The notes below the pieces were generated by a model, which searched no databases, was not told the DNA's origin, and saw only the letters and a list, made by a program, of their open reading frames with translations. 64,000 bases of DNA from Taudactylus pleione (Eukaryota; Chordata; Amphibia; Anura; Myobatrachidae), in the NCBI GenBank assembly GCA_031769625.1, contig JAUIMM010000088.1, positions 2,867,501 through 2,931,500 on the forward strand. Reading direction: 5' to 3'. Below are positions 10,633 through 20,779 of this stretch, piece by piece; within the stretch, counting starts at the first letter, position 1, and every line of letters begins with the position of its first letter. Both the position numbers and the translations under genes were made by a program.

Positions 10633-12093
10633 ATGTCTGAAAGTGATTTTCCCCTTCGGCTACAGTGTACCACGTGCAAAGTACCGTTAGCGGAGGGGGA
10701 GGGTAGCGCGGAGGGCCTTTGCCGGCAGTGTTTGTCCATGGCGCGGCCTATTACGGTTACAGCACCGGTACAGGAGCCGCCCTGGGCTTGTTTCGCTCAG
10801 GCGTTAACAGCTTTAGTGGGCCAGTTAGCTCCGCAGCCCGCGTTTACTCCGATGGGTTTGTCCCAGCAGTCTGTGGTGTCGTCACCCATGCAGGGGTTCC
10901 CACGACAATTGGTGGTACCCCACAGTCTCCCTATTTCCCCGCTCCCGGGTTCTCAGGAGCCAGCGTGGGTTAACTCCCTGACGAGTTCTGTACAGCACTT
11001 GTCGGATGTGTTGCAAGGGGAGTCTGTGATGCGGCCTCATAAAAGGCCGGTGGCGTCCCTGTCCGCTCCTTATGAGGATGACGAAGGGACGTCGGATGAT
11101 GGGGAGATTCTGGATCCTTACGATCAGGAACCTCTCCATACTAAGGACGCTGATGCTAAGTCCAAAGTATATATTCCTGGACTTATTCGGGCGGTCCGCA
11201 CAGCCTTGGTGATTGAGGACGAAGTTCCCCCAGCGGCTAAATCTAAGTATGCCTTTTTCAAAGATGTGAAGGGCGATGCCACAGTCTTTCCTCTTTCGGG
11301 TCAGTTGGTGGACCATTTAGAGGAGGCGTGGAAACAACCTGGCAAAAGATACCAGCCGCAGAGACGCCTGGCGGTGGCTTATCCGTTCGCGGATAATTAT
11401 TTTGCTAAGTGGGAATCCCCTCCACAGGTGGATTCTCACGTGACCCGTCTTGTCCGTAGTGCCACATTGCCGATGCCATCCATGTCCTCCCTTAAGGATG
11501 CTACGGACCGCAAGGTGGAAATCTGCCTGAAGTCCGCTTATTCCCTTGCAGGGGGGGCAGCACGGCCGGCTATGGCCATTTGCTGGGTTGCCAGAGCGAT
11601 GGAGCGCTGGGCGGATTCATTAGAGGCTTCTTTTGAATCCGACTGTCCGGCCGAACAGGCGGAGTTGATTGGCAATCTCCGTGATTCGGCCACCTACATC
11701 AACAAGGCGGCTCTAGACATTAGTACTCTGGTGTCTAGAATTTCTTCAGCAGCGGTAGCTGCTCGTCGCACCTTGTGGCTGCGATCCTGGAAGGCGGACG
11801 CAGATTCCAAGAAAGGTCTGGAAGCGTTGCCATTTACCGGAGAAGTTCTCTTCAGTCCGGATCTGGATAAGATTGTGGCCACGCTGGCGGCAGCCAAATC
11901 TGCTTGTCTCCCGTCGGCCGCTGCTCCTTCTGGTTCTGGACCATCGTCCTTTCGGTCATCTAGGGCCCAGGGCAGGCCCAAACCACAGTCGTTTCCTCGA
12001 CAGGCTGGCCCTAAGAAATCGGTCAAGCCCCGGAAACAGGCATGGAGTACCAGACGTCCGGCCCCCAAGCCAGATGACAAGCCTGCGGCCTGA
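10633..12093 (+). CDS. DIRS-A ORF1, gag-like protein (486 aa)
   Basis: An uninterrupted 486-codon frame. Near residues 13-33 a CTTC / CRQC cysteine pattern suggests a small zinc-binding motif. An acidic segment (EDDEGTSDDGEILDPYDQE, about residue 145) follows. A predicted helical region includes NKAALDIST and RRTLWLRSWKADADSKKG. The C-terminus is basic and Ser/Pro-rich (nucleic-acid binding likely). The same layout recurs in the damaged ORF1 of the second DIRS element. DIRS ORF1 proteins are thought to be the structural, nucleocapsid-like component; the exact function is not established. ATG at 10633 is preceded by a long non-coding leader from 9700. Confidence 0.85.
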   Translation: MSESDFPLRLQCTTCKVPLAEGEGSAEGLCRQCLSMARPITVTAPVQEPPWACFAQALTALVGQLAPQPAFTPMGLSQQSVVSSPMQGFPRQLVVPHSLPISPLPGSQEPAWVNSLTSSVQHLSDVLQGESVMRPHKRPVASLSAPYEDDEGTSDDGEILDPYDQEPLHTKDADAKSKVYIPGLIRAVRTALVIEDEVPPAAKSKYAFFKDVKGDATVFPLSGQLVDHLEEAWKQPGKRYQPQRRLAVAYPFADNYFAKWESPPQVDSHVTRLVRSATLPMPSMSSLKDATDRKVEICLKSAYSLAGGAARPAMAICWVARAMERWADSLEASFESDCPAEQAELIGNLRDSATYINKAALDISTLVSRISSAAVAARRTLWLRSWKADADSKKGLEALPFTGEVLFSPDLDKIVATLAAAKSACLPSAAAPSGSGPSSFRSSRAQGRPKPQSFPRQAGPKKSVKPRKQAWSTRRPAPKPDDKPAA

Positions 12094-12122
12094 CGGTCCG
12101 GGCCTCCCTTTGGGTTCTGGAA

Positions 12123-13930
12123 GTGGTCTCCCACGGGTACGCCCTCTCCTTCCGGCACAGACCCCCGGCTCGATTCTTCACCACGGGTCTACCATCAGAC
12201 CGGAACAAGGCTATGGAACTGCGGAAGGTATTGCACACTATGCTCCAGGCTGGAGTTATAGTGCCTGTTCCATTGTCCCAGAGGGGCCAGGGTTTCTATT
12301 CAAATTTTTTTTTTTTTTGGTACAGAAACCCAATGGGTCGTATCGTCCGATTCTCAACCTCAAAGCACTCAACAAGTCTTTGCTGGTTCCGAAGTTTCGG
12401 ATGGAGACCCTACGGTCCATCATTCTGGCGCTGGAACCTGGGGACTACATGGTGTCATTGGACATACAGGATGCTTACCTGCATGTCCCTATTCTTTTGC
12501 GCCATCAACAGTTCCTCAGGTTTGCAATCCGCAGCGACCACTTCCAGTTTCGGGCGTTCCCTTTTGGCCTGGCGACAGCACCACGTGTTTTCACCAAGGT
12601 GATGGCGGTCATGGCGGCTTCTCTGCGGCTGCAGGGAGTTCGCATGTTGCCGTACTTGGACGACCTGTTATTGGTAGCAGGATCTCCAGAGCTCCTGTTA
12701 CGCCACTTGGACCTGACCATTGCACTGCTGCAACGGCACGGCTGGCTAATCAACTGGCAGAAGTCCACTCTAATCCCGTCTCGGAGGAGTCTGCATCTTG
12801 GAGCCTTATTGGACTCGGGACAGCAAAGGATCTTTGTGACGGAGGACAAGATCTCTGCTTTACAGTCAAGGGTGTGCAGTTGTCTGCACAGCCGCCGGGT
12901 GTTCCTACACTCGGCGATGAGGTTACTGGGCTCCATGGTGTCAGTGTTCGACATGGTGGAATACGCCCAGTTTCACTCCAGAGCTCTGCAGCACCTGATT
13001 CTGTCCAAGTGGAACGGGCTGCCTCAGTCTCTGAAGTCCCAGATGATTGTGCTCACCCCGGAGGTTCGCCTGTCCCTTGCTTGGTGGTTACAGACGACCC
13101 ACCTCAACAAGGGACGTCAGTTCTGGGTCTCGTATTGGATCCTGTTGACAACGGACGCCAGTCTTCGGGGCTGGGGAGCGGTTTCGGGTCCACACTTGTT
13201 CCAGGGCAGGTGGACGCCGACAGAAGCGGAGCTTCCCATAAATATCTTGGAACTCCGTGCAGTCTTCAATGCTCTCCAGCAGGCACATCGGTTTCTCCAG
13301 GGTCACCCGGTGCAGGTCCAGTCGGACAACGCTACCACCGTGGCCTACATAAACAGGCAAGGAGGAACCCGCAGTCGGGCGGCTCTCGTAGAGGTCTCTC
13401 GGATCCTGGTTTGGGCGGAGCGCAATCTTCCGGCCATATCAGCGGTCTTCATCTCGGGAGTGCTCAATTAAGAGGCAGACTTTCTAAGTCGCCAGGACGT
13501 TCATCCGGGGGAATGGTCCCTGCACCCGGACGTTTTTCAACTGCTGGTGGACAGGTGGGGTCTTCCAGAGATCGACCTCATGGCGTCCAGGCACAACAAC
13601 AAGTTGCCGCTGTACGGGTCTCGCACAAGAGACGAAGGGGCGTCTCTGGTGGATGCTCTGTCCGTCCGGTGGACGTTCCGGTTCGCATACCTGTTCCCTC
13701 CGGTCTCCCTTCCACGGGTAATCCGGAAATTCAAACAGGAAGGAGGGACGCTCCTGTTGATAGCTCCCGCGTGGCCCAGACGGCACTGGTTCTCAGACCT
13801 ACAGGGTCTATCCGTGGACAGTCCTCTGCTGTTGCCGCTACGACCGGACCTTCTGTCTCAGGGCCCTTGTCTTCACCCGGACCTGACGTGGCTGTCTTTG
13901 ACGGCGTGGCTGTTGAGACGGCCATGCTGA
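12123..13930 (+). pseudogene. DIRS-A ORF2: reverse transcriptase, RNase H, methyltransferase-like region (frameshift, stop)
   Basis: The RT N-terminus (RFFTTGLPSDRNKAMELRKV, QGFYSN) is read in one frame from 12123. After a run of 14 T (12305-12318) the homology continues in another frame: KPNGSYRPILNLKALN, MVSLDIQDAYLHVPI and the catalytic YLDDLLLV at about 12652. RNase H follows with TTDASLRGWGAV, ELRAVFNAL and VQSDNATTVAYIN (the D-E-D set). A TAA at 13469 interrupts the frame. It then continues to 13930 with GLPEIDLMASRHNNKLPLYG, the region that DIRS literature compares with adenine methyltransferases. The frameshift and stop make it non-functional as it stands, unless the T-run length is a sequencing error. 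Confidence 0.88.
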
Positions 13931-14946
13931 GGTCCCGGGGGTTTTCCAGCTCTGTGGTGTGTACCATGTTGCGAGCTCGGAAACCGTCTTCCGCGAGGAT
14001 ATACCATCGCGTGTGGCATACGTTTTTCCAGTGGTGTCGGCCGATAGGTTATGCACCGCGGGAGTTTCGTCTGTCTCGGATTCTCGCCTTCCTGCAAGCG
14101 GGACTAGATCATGGGCTTCGCCTGGCTTCTTTGAAGGTACAGGTTTCGGCCCTATCTGTCTGGTTTCACCGTAGGATTGCTACAATCCCGGATGTGCGCA
14201 CCTTTATGCAAGGTGTTGTCCGCATTCAGCCGCCCTTTGTTCTACCTGTGGCGCCTTGGGATTTGGCTGTGGTCCTGAGGGCTCTCCAAGGACCGCCGTT
14301 TGAACCACTGGGCTCAGTGGATCTTAAATGGCTAACAGCTAAGACTGTTTTTCTTCTGGCGATTGCTTCGGCCAGACATGTTTCTGAGTTAGGGGCTCTT
14401 TCTTGTAGACCCCCTTTCTTGGTTTTTCATGGGAACAGGGCAGTGCTCCGCACTCGGCCCGAGTTTCTTCCCAAAGTTGTTTCCCAGTTTCATGTTAACG
14501 GGGAAATCGTTGTTCCGGCCTTTAACTCACCTAGTCTTTCCGTGAGTGAGGCCTCTTTGGATGTTGTGCGGGCCTTAAGGACTTATGTTGACCGCACTTC
14601 TTCGTTTGGGAAGTCGGACGCATTGTTTGTCCTCTATGGCTTCCGTAAGAAGGGTTGGCCTGCTTCAAAGCAAACTTTGGCAGCCTGGATCCGTATGGCT
14701 ATTTCTGAAGCTTATCTTCATGAAGGCCTACCGGTTCTTCCTTCTCTGAAGGCTCATTCCACTAGGTCTGTGGGTCCTTCGTGGGCAGCTCGACGTGGTG
14801 CCTCTGCAGTCCAGATCTGCAAGGCCGCTACGTGGTCCTCTGTCCATACCTTCGTGAGGTGTTACAGGTTTGACACCTTCGCCTCTCAGGATGCTTCCTT
14901 CGGGCGGCGGATTCTCCTTTCTGCACAGGAGCGTCCCCACCCTTAA
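13924..14946 (+). CDS. DIRS-A tyrosine recombinase (YR) domain
   Basis: This frame stays open from 12874, but upstream of about 13900 it overlaps the RT/RH frame and is not itself recognisable; ATG 13924 is a reasonable start. The catalytic set is present: Arg in ASARHVSELGAL (about 14370), His-x-x-Arg in KAHSTRSVG (about 14755) and Tyr in VHTFVRCYRFD (about 14865). This family of recombinases integrates the circular DNA product without target-site duplication. The frame ends at TAA 14944, just before the internal complementary region. Intact length and residues suggest it could still be active. Confidence 0.87.
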   Translation: MLRSRGFSSSVVCTMLRARKPSSARIYHRVWHTFFQWCRPIGYAPREFRLSRILAFLQAGLDHGLRLASLKVQVSALSVWFHRRIATIPDVRTFMQGVVRIQPPFVLPVAPWDLAVVLRALQGPPFEPLGSVDLKWLTAKTVFLLAIASARHVSELGALSCRPPFLVFHGNRAVLRTRPEFLPKVVSQFHVNGEIVVPAFNSPSLSVSEASLDVVRALRTYVDRTSSFGKSDALFVLYGFRKKGWPASKQTLAAWIRMAISEAYLHEGLPVLPSLKAHSTRSVGPSWAARRGASAVQICKAATWSSVHTFVRCYRFDTFASQDASFGRRILLSAQERPHP

Positions 14947-14964
14947 AGGATACTGCTTTGGGAC

Positions 14965-15090
14965 ATCCCCAAGGTATCCTGTGGATACCCTATGGACCCT
15001 GAAGTAGAAAATATGAGATATGGTAAGAACTTACCCTTGTTATCTCTATTTCTACGAAGTCCATAGGGTTCCACAGGACTCCCGCCCTGT
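14965..15090 (+). repeat. DIRS-A internal complementary region
   Basis: The first half (CAAGGTATCCTGTGGATACC ... GAAGTAGAAAAT) is the complement of the left outer end. The second half (ATGAGATATGGTAAGAACTT ... CATAGGGTTCCACAGGA) is the complement of the right outer end. The two meet at about 15010 with a shared AAT/ATT overlap. This is the template known in DIRS1 for rebuilding the element ends. Confidence 0.9.
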
Positions 15091-15221
15091 CGCACCTGTG
15101 CTGCAGATGGGCTTTGCTCTGGTCACCGGTTTTCCGTCTCCCTCTGGTGAGAATGTGATTCTTGTATGTGTCCAGATCTTTGTTCTCTCTCTTCCTTCTC
15201 CTCCGGCCTATGGCTTGGTAA

Positions 15222-15410
15222 CTAACTGAGGTGCCTTGGCCCGGGGGCGGGGTATAGGAGGGGGACCTAGTGCATCCTGGGAGGCTGAAAGCTTAACTCT
15301 TTGGTGCCCTGCGACTGACGTCACACCTATACCCCAAGGTATCCTGTGGAACCCTATGGACTTCGTAGAAATAGAGATAACAAGGGTAAGTTCTTACCAT
15401 ATCTCATATT
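15222..15410 (+). repeat. DIRS-A right inverted terminal repeat
   Basis: AACTGAGGTGCCTTGGCCCG through CTTACCATATCTCATATT. It is the inverse of the left repeat but carries an extra outer ~40 bases (GATAACAAGGGTAAGTTCTT) that are matched only in the internal complementary region. Confidence 0.88.
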
Positions 15411-15415
15411 ATATA

Positions 15416-17061
15416 CAGTCAGGTGCATAAATATTGGGACATTGACAGAATTTTCATATTTTGGCCTGTATTCACCACCACAATGACTTTGAAATGAAAC
15501 AAACAAGATGTGCTTTAACTGCAGACTTTCAGATTTAATTTGAGGGTAATTACATCCAAATCAGGTGAACGGTGTAGGAATTACAACGGTTTCTATATGT
15601 GCCTCCCACTTTTTAAGGGGCTAAAAGTAATGAGACTATCAACTCAAAAGTTATTTCATGGACAGGTGTGGGCTATTCCCTCGTTATTTCATTATCAATT
15701 AAGCAGTAAAAGGTCTGGAGTTGATTCTAGGTGTGACATTTGCATTTGGAATCAGTTGCTGTCGACTCTCAATATGAGATCCAAAGAGCTGTCACTATCA
15801 GTGAATTAAGTCATCATTAGGCTGAAAAATCAAAACAAACCCATCAGAGAGATAGCAAAAACATTAGGTGTGGCCAAATCAACTGTTTGGAACATTCTTA
15901 AAAAGAAAGATCGCATCGGAGAGCTCAGCAACACCAAAAGACCCGGAAGACCACGGAAAACAACTGTGTTGGATGACAGAAGAACTGTTTCCCTGGTAAA
16001 GAAAAACCCCTTCACACCAGTTGGCCAAATCAAGAACACTCTCCAGGAGGTAGGTGTATATGTGTCAAAGTCAACAATGAAGAGAAGACTTCACAAGAGT
16101 GAATAGAGAGTGTTCACCACAAGATGTAAACCATTGGTAAGCCACAAAAACAGGAAGACCAGATTAGAGTTTGACAAACAACATCTAAAAAAGCCATTAC
16201 AGTTCTAGAACAACATCCTATGGACAGATGAGACAAAGATCAACTTGGACCAGAGTGATGGGAAGAGAAGAGGATGGAGAAGGAAAGTAACTGCTCATGA
16301 TCCAAAACATATCACCTCATCAGTGAAGCATGGTGGTGGTAGTGTCATGGCGTGGGCATGTATGGCTTCCAATGGAACTGGTTCCCTTGTATTTATTGAT
16401 GTGACTGCTGACAAAAGCAGCAGAATGAATTCTGAAGTGTTTCGGGCAATATTATATGCTCATATTCAGTCAAATGCTTCAGAACTCATTGGACGGCGCT
16501 TCACAGTGCAGATGGACAATGACCCAAAGCATACTTCAAAAGCAACCAAAGAGTTTTTTAAGGCTAAAAATTGGAATGTTATGCAATGGCCAAGTCAATC
16601 CCCTGACCTGAATCCTATTGAGCATGCATTTCACTTGATGAAGACAAAACTGAAGGTAAAATGCCCCAAGAACAAGCAGGAATTGAAGACATTTGCAGTA
16701 GAGGCCTGGCAGAGCATCACCAGGGATTAAACCCAGCGTCTGGTGATGTCTATGCGTTCCAGACTTCAGGCTGTAATTGCCTGCAAAGGATTTGCAACAA
16801 AGTATTAAAAAGTGAAAGATAGATTTAGGATTGTTTAATTTGTCCCATTACTTTTGGCCCCTTAAAAAGTGGGAGGCACATATAGAAACCGTTGTAATTC
16901 CTACACCGTTCACCTGATTTGGATGTGATTACCCTCAAATTAAATCTGAAAGTCTGCGGTTAAATCACATCTTGTTTGTTTCATTTCAAAGCCATTGTGG
17001 TGGTGAATAGAGGCCAAAATATGAAAATTCAGTCAATGTCCCAATATTTATGCACCTGCTG
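15416..17061 (+). mobile_element. Tc1/mariner element Tc1-A with ~210-bp inverted repeats
   Basis: Starts CAGTCAGGTGCATAAATATT after TA (15414-15415) and ends with the complement ATATTTATGCACCTGCTG before TA (17062-17063), the expected TA duplication. The inverted repeats extend inward about 210 bases, to the GTGGGAGGCACATATAGAAA motif, unusually long for Tc1. It lies four bases from the right end of DIRS-A. The transposase inside is dead. Confidence 0.92.
15774..16808 (+). pseudogene. Tc1-A transposase, four in-frame stops
   Basis: Tc1 transposases cut and paste at TA using a DDE catalytic triad. One frame holds the whole protein: start MRSKELS, paired helix-turn-helix region (IREIAKTLGVAKSTVWNIL), GRPRKT hook, WTDET (first Asp), QMDNDPKHTS (second Asp) and SPDLNPIEH (Glu). 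Stops fall at 15807 (TAA), 16104 (TAG), 16206 (TAG) and 16728 (TAA). No frameshift is needed, which points to point-mutation decay. Confidence 0.9.
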
Positions 17062-17715
17062 TAGCTCCTACATATTAATCTGTGCTTAATATGAGAATTT
17101 GCAGAGAATATTTGCATATGTTCTTGTCTGTGGAGCATACAATCAGGGCCGGATTAAGGGGGGGGCATGTACCCCCGGGCCCCCCTCTCGGAGAGGGCCC
17201 CCTGCCACCCACCACTGATCACACCGGTTCCCGCGATCCACAGCGCAGGCGCAGCCAGTGCTGTAGCAGCCGCTGTCTAAGACATTCATAACAGTCCCCA
17301 CCGGAGCCGCAGAGCAGTGCTGAGTTGCTGGGCCGGCGGTGGACCAATGAGATGACAAGCTGCAGCCTGCGGCTCTCAGTGACTACATGGCGCGCAGGCT
17401 GCAGGGAAGAGGCCGGGACATTGAAGGAGGGGGCGGGCGCCGGGCACGCCACACACAAAGCCGCATATGGAGAGGGTAGAGTATAAAACCCCTTCCATTT
17501 TTGTATCGGTGACGTCAGTGGGGTACATTTACGGTCGGGGATCCAGCTCCTTCCATATGGGGACAGAGAGGGTGGAACATGCTGCGGTGCAGCTGAGAGC
17601 GGCTGTGGAAAAAAGTAAGGCAGTATTGAACATTTTTTTTTCTTTCTTACCAAATAAAATGTAATTAATTAAAGGCACTGTGTCCTATAGCTTTGCATGT
17701 GTATGTGTGTGTACA

Positions 17716-17729
17716 GATATATATATATA

Positions 17730-17763
<34 letters not shown>

Positions 17764-17795
17764 GTGTGCGTGTATGTATATATATATATGTGTGT

Positions 17796-17862
<67 letters not shown>
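17716..17862. repeat. (TA)n / (TG)n microsatellite
   Basis: Uninterrupted blocks of TA with TGTG inserts. Open frames across it (repeated Tyr-Ile) are artefacts. Confidence 0.95.
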
Positions 17863-17863
<1 letters not shown>

Positions 17864-18340
17864 TATATAATATATCTGATATAGCTAGAAGTGATATGCT
17901 TGTACTTTAACACAATAATTGGAGAAGGGGTTGTGAGTCCCTATGGCCAAGTCCCTATATTATTTTACCCCCTGGACGAGATAGTCTGAGATATCTGCCT
18001 GGATTATACAGGTTTTTTTGAGTGCTTATCACTGTTTCTATACCGAGATTGTGTATTTATCATCACTCTTTTGAAGCGCCCATTGGTTAACACCAATGGG
18101 TCATGTGCGCAGGGGTTTGCGTGCCGCGGGTGGAAGGCATCGCTCTTCAGCATGCAGCAACCGCGCTGTGTTATACAATGCCTATGATGCGACAAAAGTG
18201 ACATGGCTTCAGTTGGCTAAATGAGTTGGAGATGTAGGTTATCGGTAAGTCACGTTTATTTTTACACGTGAAGTTTGGCACTCTGGAAAAGAAACTGTAT
18301 GCCGGAGTGCACTCCTACTTTAGTACAATAAAATAGGTAC

Positions 18341-18513
18341 AGTATCCTGTAGAAAGAAAGAAGCATCACTCCACATACTTTTAAATTAGTGTAAATACCG
18401 ATGTACCCTGAGGAAAAGACCCATAGAAGTCTTGAAATATCGGTAACTATTTAAACAGATTTTAACTATTTTAAAAGTCTGTGGAGTGAAGCTTTTTCCT
18501 TTCTACAGGATAC
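18341..18513 (+). repeat. Inverted repeat enclosing a hammerhead-like motif
   Basis: The arms 18341-18386 (TATCCTGTAGAAAGAAAGAA...) and 18469-18513 (its near complement) pair over about 43 bases. Between them, 18396-18446 has TACCGATGTA, CTGAGGA, a 5-bp stem AAGAC/GTCTT, GAAA and ATCGGTA, in the order of a hammerhead ribozyme core with a closed stem III. Stem I is absent and an extra A bulges stem II, so activity is doubtful. Confidence 0.4.
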
Positions 18514-18669
18514 CTATATGCTATATCTAATATTAATATTTACCACCGAATTGTACTGTAATTCTCTCTCTAGTGATTGATGACAAATTATTTTAATTTT
18601 AGACTCTAGGGCCCCCCTGTCTTAAGTGCCCCGGGCCCCCTAAAGCCTTAATCCACCTCTGCATACAAT

Positions 18670-19410
18670 CCATATACCCAATTAAAATGGACACACTTTG
18701 TTTAATCAGAATTAAACTACCAGTGTGTCTTTCAGAATGTGGAAGGAAACCCACTCAAACATGGGGAAAACATACAAATTCCACACCGGTCAACACCCTA
18801 TGTTAGGGTAAGATGAAAAATGTATGCAAAATCACATTTTCGATATACCGATTCTGAATTTCGACTTTAATATACCACACCCATCCACACCAATAGGGCC
18901 CAGGTGGGAATTTAACCCATGGCGCTATTTCTGTGAAGCAGCAATGCTAACCACCATGCAACAGTGTTGAATAAAACACTAGAATCAATTACTCTACACG
19001 ATAATACACGGATTGCTATCCCCATTTACACTGGACAATACATTGACAGTACATACTTATTGGTTTTGTTGCATTGCGGTGTAAGTATCAAAATGTGACT
19101 TCCTTACAAAGATTAAAAATATGCAGCCTGCGTTTTCTGCTTTCTCATTGCTGTATATGGTAGGCATTAAAAGAAACTGAATGAAAGTTGTGTACTCAAT
19201 GCCACAAAGATTTATTTTGTTGTGATCTCACTGAGCTAATTTGGCCAATGTCTGTCTAAGTCATTAAAGTAACTTTGACGTTAGTACATAGAGGAAAATT
19301 GATACAAAAATCTATTTATAGACCTGACAGTGATCTGTGTAACCCTAATTATGGAATACATAGTTATTGCTAGGTGTGAACATGACCAAATTCTACCACT
19401 GGTTATCTGT
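18670..19410. other. Unassigned intron-1 sequence
   Basis: AT-rich sequence. The stretch 18720-18980 (CCCACTCAAACATGGGGAAA, GAATTTAACCCATGGCGCT) has the look of an old dispersed repeat, but I cannot place it. Confidence 0.35.
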
Positions 19411-19732
19411 GCTCAGGGGTGTAGCTAGAACTTTGTTGGGCTCATAGTAAAATTCTGAAGTGGCCCCCGTCCCAATGCTTCTACAGAGATGCCTCTCTAC
19501 AGCAGTTGTTCATTTTATTCCCCACAGTAGTGCCTTTGTTAATGTTATACACCCTAGATGTGCCCTAGTTCACACTGCACCACACAGTGCACAGAATTGT
19601 GCCCTTATAGTAACTTGACCAAGAGATTGATAGGAAGAGACCTGTTTTATTGCCTTTATTACAATAAATGCCCTAACGGAGCAACAATTGAATTTCTTCA
19701 TCGGGCACCCATCGCTGACAGCCGCCAACGCT

Positions 19733-20597
19733 AGAAAAAACAGAGAAAAGAAATGCCTAGAGTGGTGCACTCAGAATAGATATCTAAAATATTACTTTTA
19801 TTATTGTTTAATAATTTCAGACCAACTGAACAGTGAAAATTAAAATGAAAAAGTAAAGAAATCAGTGAATTAAAATATATGCAACGCCCCTACTCTTCCA
19901 CATAATCATATGTTTAATCAAGGCTATTATATATTTATATAGCATTTATCCTAGTGTATTTAATCTTATTTTATTCAGGGATAATGTATATCCCTCCAAT
20001 CAGGATATCTCCAAAGTGCTATATGTGCCTGAATAACTGATTGATAAACTCTGATTAGCAAAAAAGGATTTATTATTGCCGTAATTTATCTCACCAAACA
20101 CACACATCCCATTCATTATAATTAGTAACTATAAGTGGGTGTTTAGGTTTTCACCAGACCATTTAGAACCTGTTTTTACACAGATGAGTATAGTTAATTG
20201 GTAGGTAGTGCTCTGCAATTGCTTACATAATTATGGCAATCACAACCAATAATCCTATATGTGTGTATATATCAGTTGTTTAGTATCCCTCCTGTATTAT
20301 TCCATTTATCCCAAATTGTTAACAATCAGATATTAAGCTTATTATTCTGAAGATAACGCTGATGTTATACAGGATGGGTCTTGATCCCCATGAAAGTACT
20401 TATGGGAAACATATATGCAAATCAGTTGTATAACGTGAGTTCTAATCTCCGTTCTTCTCATACAGTTATTGATCGACACACTCGGGTTTTGTTAGGAATC
20501 ATCGGAGAAATCACATTTAGATTAGATCATAGTGAGTGGTAGGGTGCGTCGCAGACCGATGTGGCGTTTCGCTAAAGAGCTTTATCAAGGTAAGCCG
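19733..20597 (-). mobile_element. Retroposon-like insertion with 13-14-bp target duplication
   Basis: AGCCGCCAACGCT occurs at 19720-19732 and again at 20598-20610. Long target duplications are typical of target-primed retroposons. The insert has no open frame. On the - strand it begins near ACCTTGATAAAGCTCTTTAG followed by CGAAACGCC, resembling the degenerate hammerhead-type motif common in Penelope-like elements. The class is therefore tentative. Confidence 0.55.
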
Positions 20598-20779
20598 AGC
20601 CGCCAACGCTAATAATTTAATTGCCCCCTTACACTGCATGTAAACTGATCTGAGAGAGTCGTTTTGTCTAGTGTTATACAACCCGTTGGTGTTTTTTTTC
20701 TTGCGTCCCATTGCGGGAGTGTTTTTCAGAGCCTGCCTGTTCTATTCATGTGTTTCAACATCTAAACACTATAAAGCTT

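Larger units (their letters stand above)
9544..15410 (+). mobile_element. DIRS-type tyrosine-recombinase retrotransposon (DIRS-A), nearly full length
   Basis: DIRS elements copy themselves through RNA and integrate a circular intermediate with a tyrosine recombinase, so they lack LTRs, a DDE integrase and target duplications. All hallmarks are visible: inverted terminal repeats (9544-9700 and 15222-15410), a gag-like ORF1, reverse transcriptase plus RNase H, a tyrosine recombinase, and an internal complementary region (14965-15090) that is complementary to both joined ends. The order ORF1, RT/RH, YR is standard. The RT frame is broken by a homopolymer frameshift and a TAA, so the copy is probably not autonomous. 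It lies in the inferred intron 1 of KPNA3, in the same orientation. Confidence 0.93.
17144..18661. mobile_element. Non-autonomous hAT element, 1.5 kb
   Basis: Flanked by a perfect 8-bp duplication CATACAAT (17136-17143 and 18662-18669). The termini are CAGGGCCGGATTAAGG and the complement of CAGAGGTGGATTAAGG, hAT-type ends that extend into a GGGCCC-rich block. No transposase is recognisable. It contains a (TA)n/(TG)n microsatellite (17716-17862) and an inverted-repeat segment at 18341-18513. Confidence 0.88.

Noticed and set aside
12874..13900. Separate protein in the recombinase frame upstream of the recombinase domain
   Set aside because: It overlaps well-recognised RT/RNase H sequence in another frame and has Ser/Gly/Arg-rich composition typical of a shadow frame.
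17665..17913. Tyr/Ile-repeat open frames
   Set aside because: They are translations of TA/TG microsatellite; the same applies at 29490-29790.
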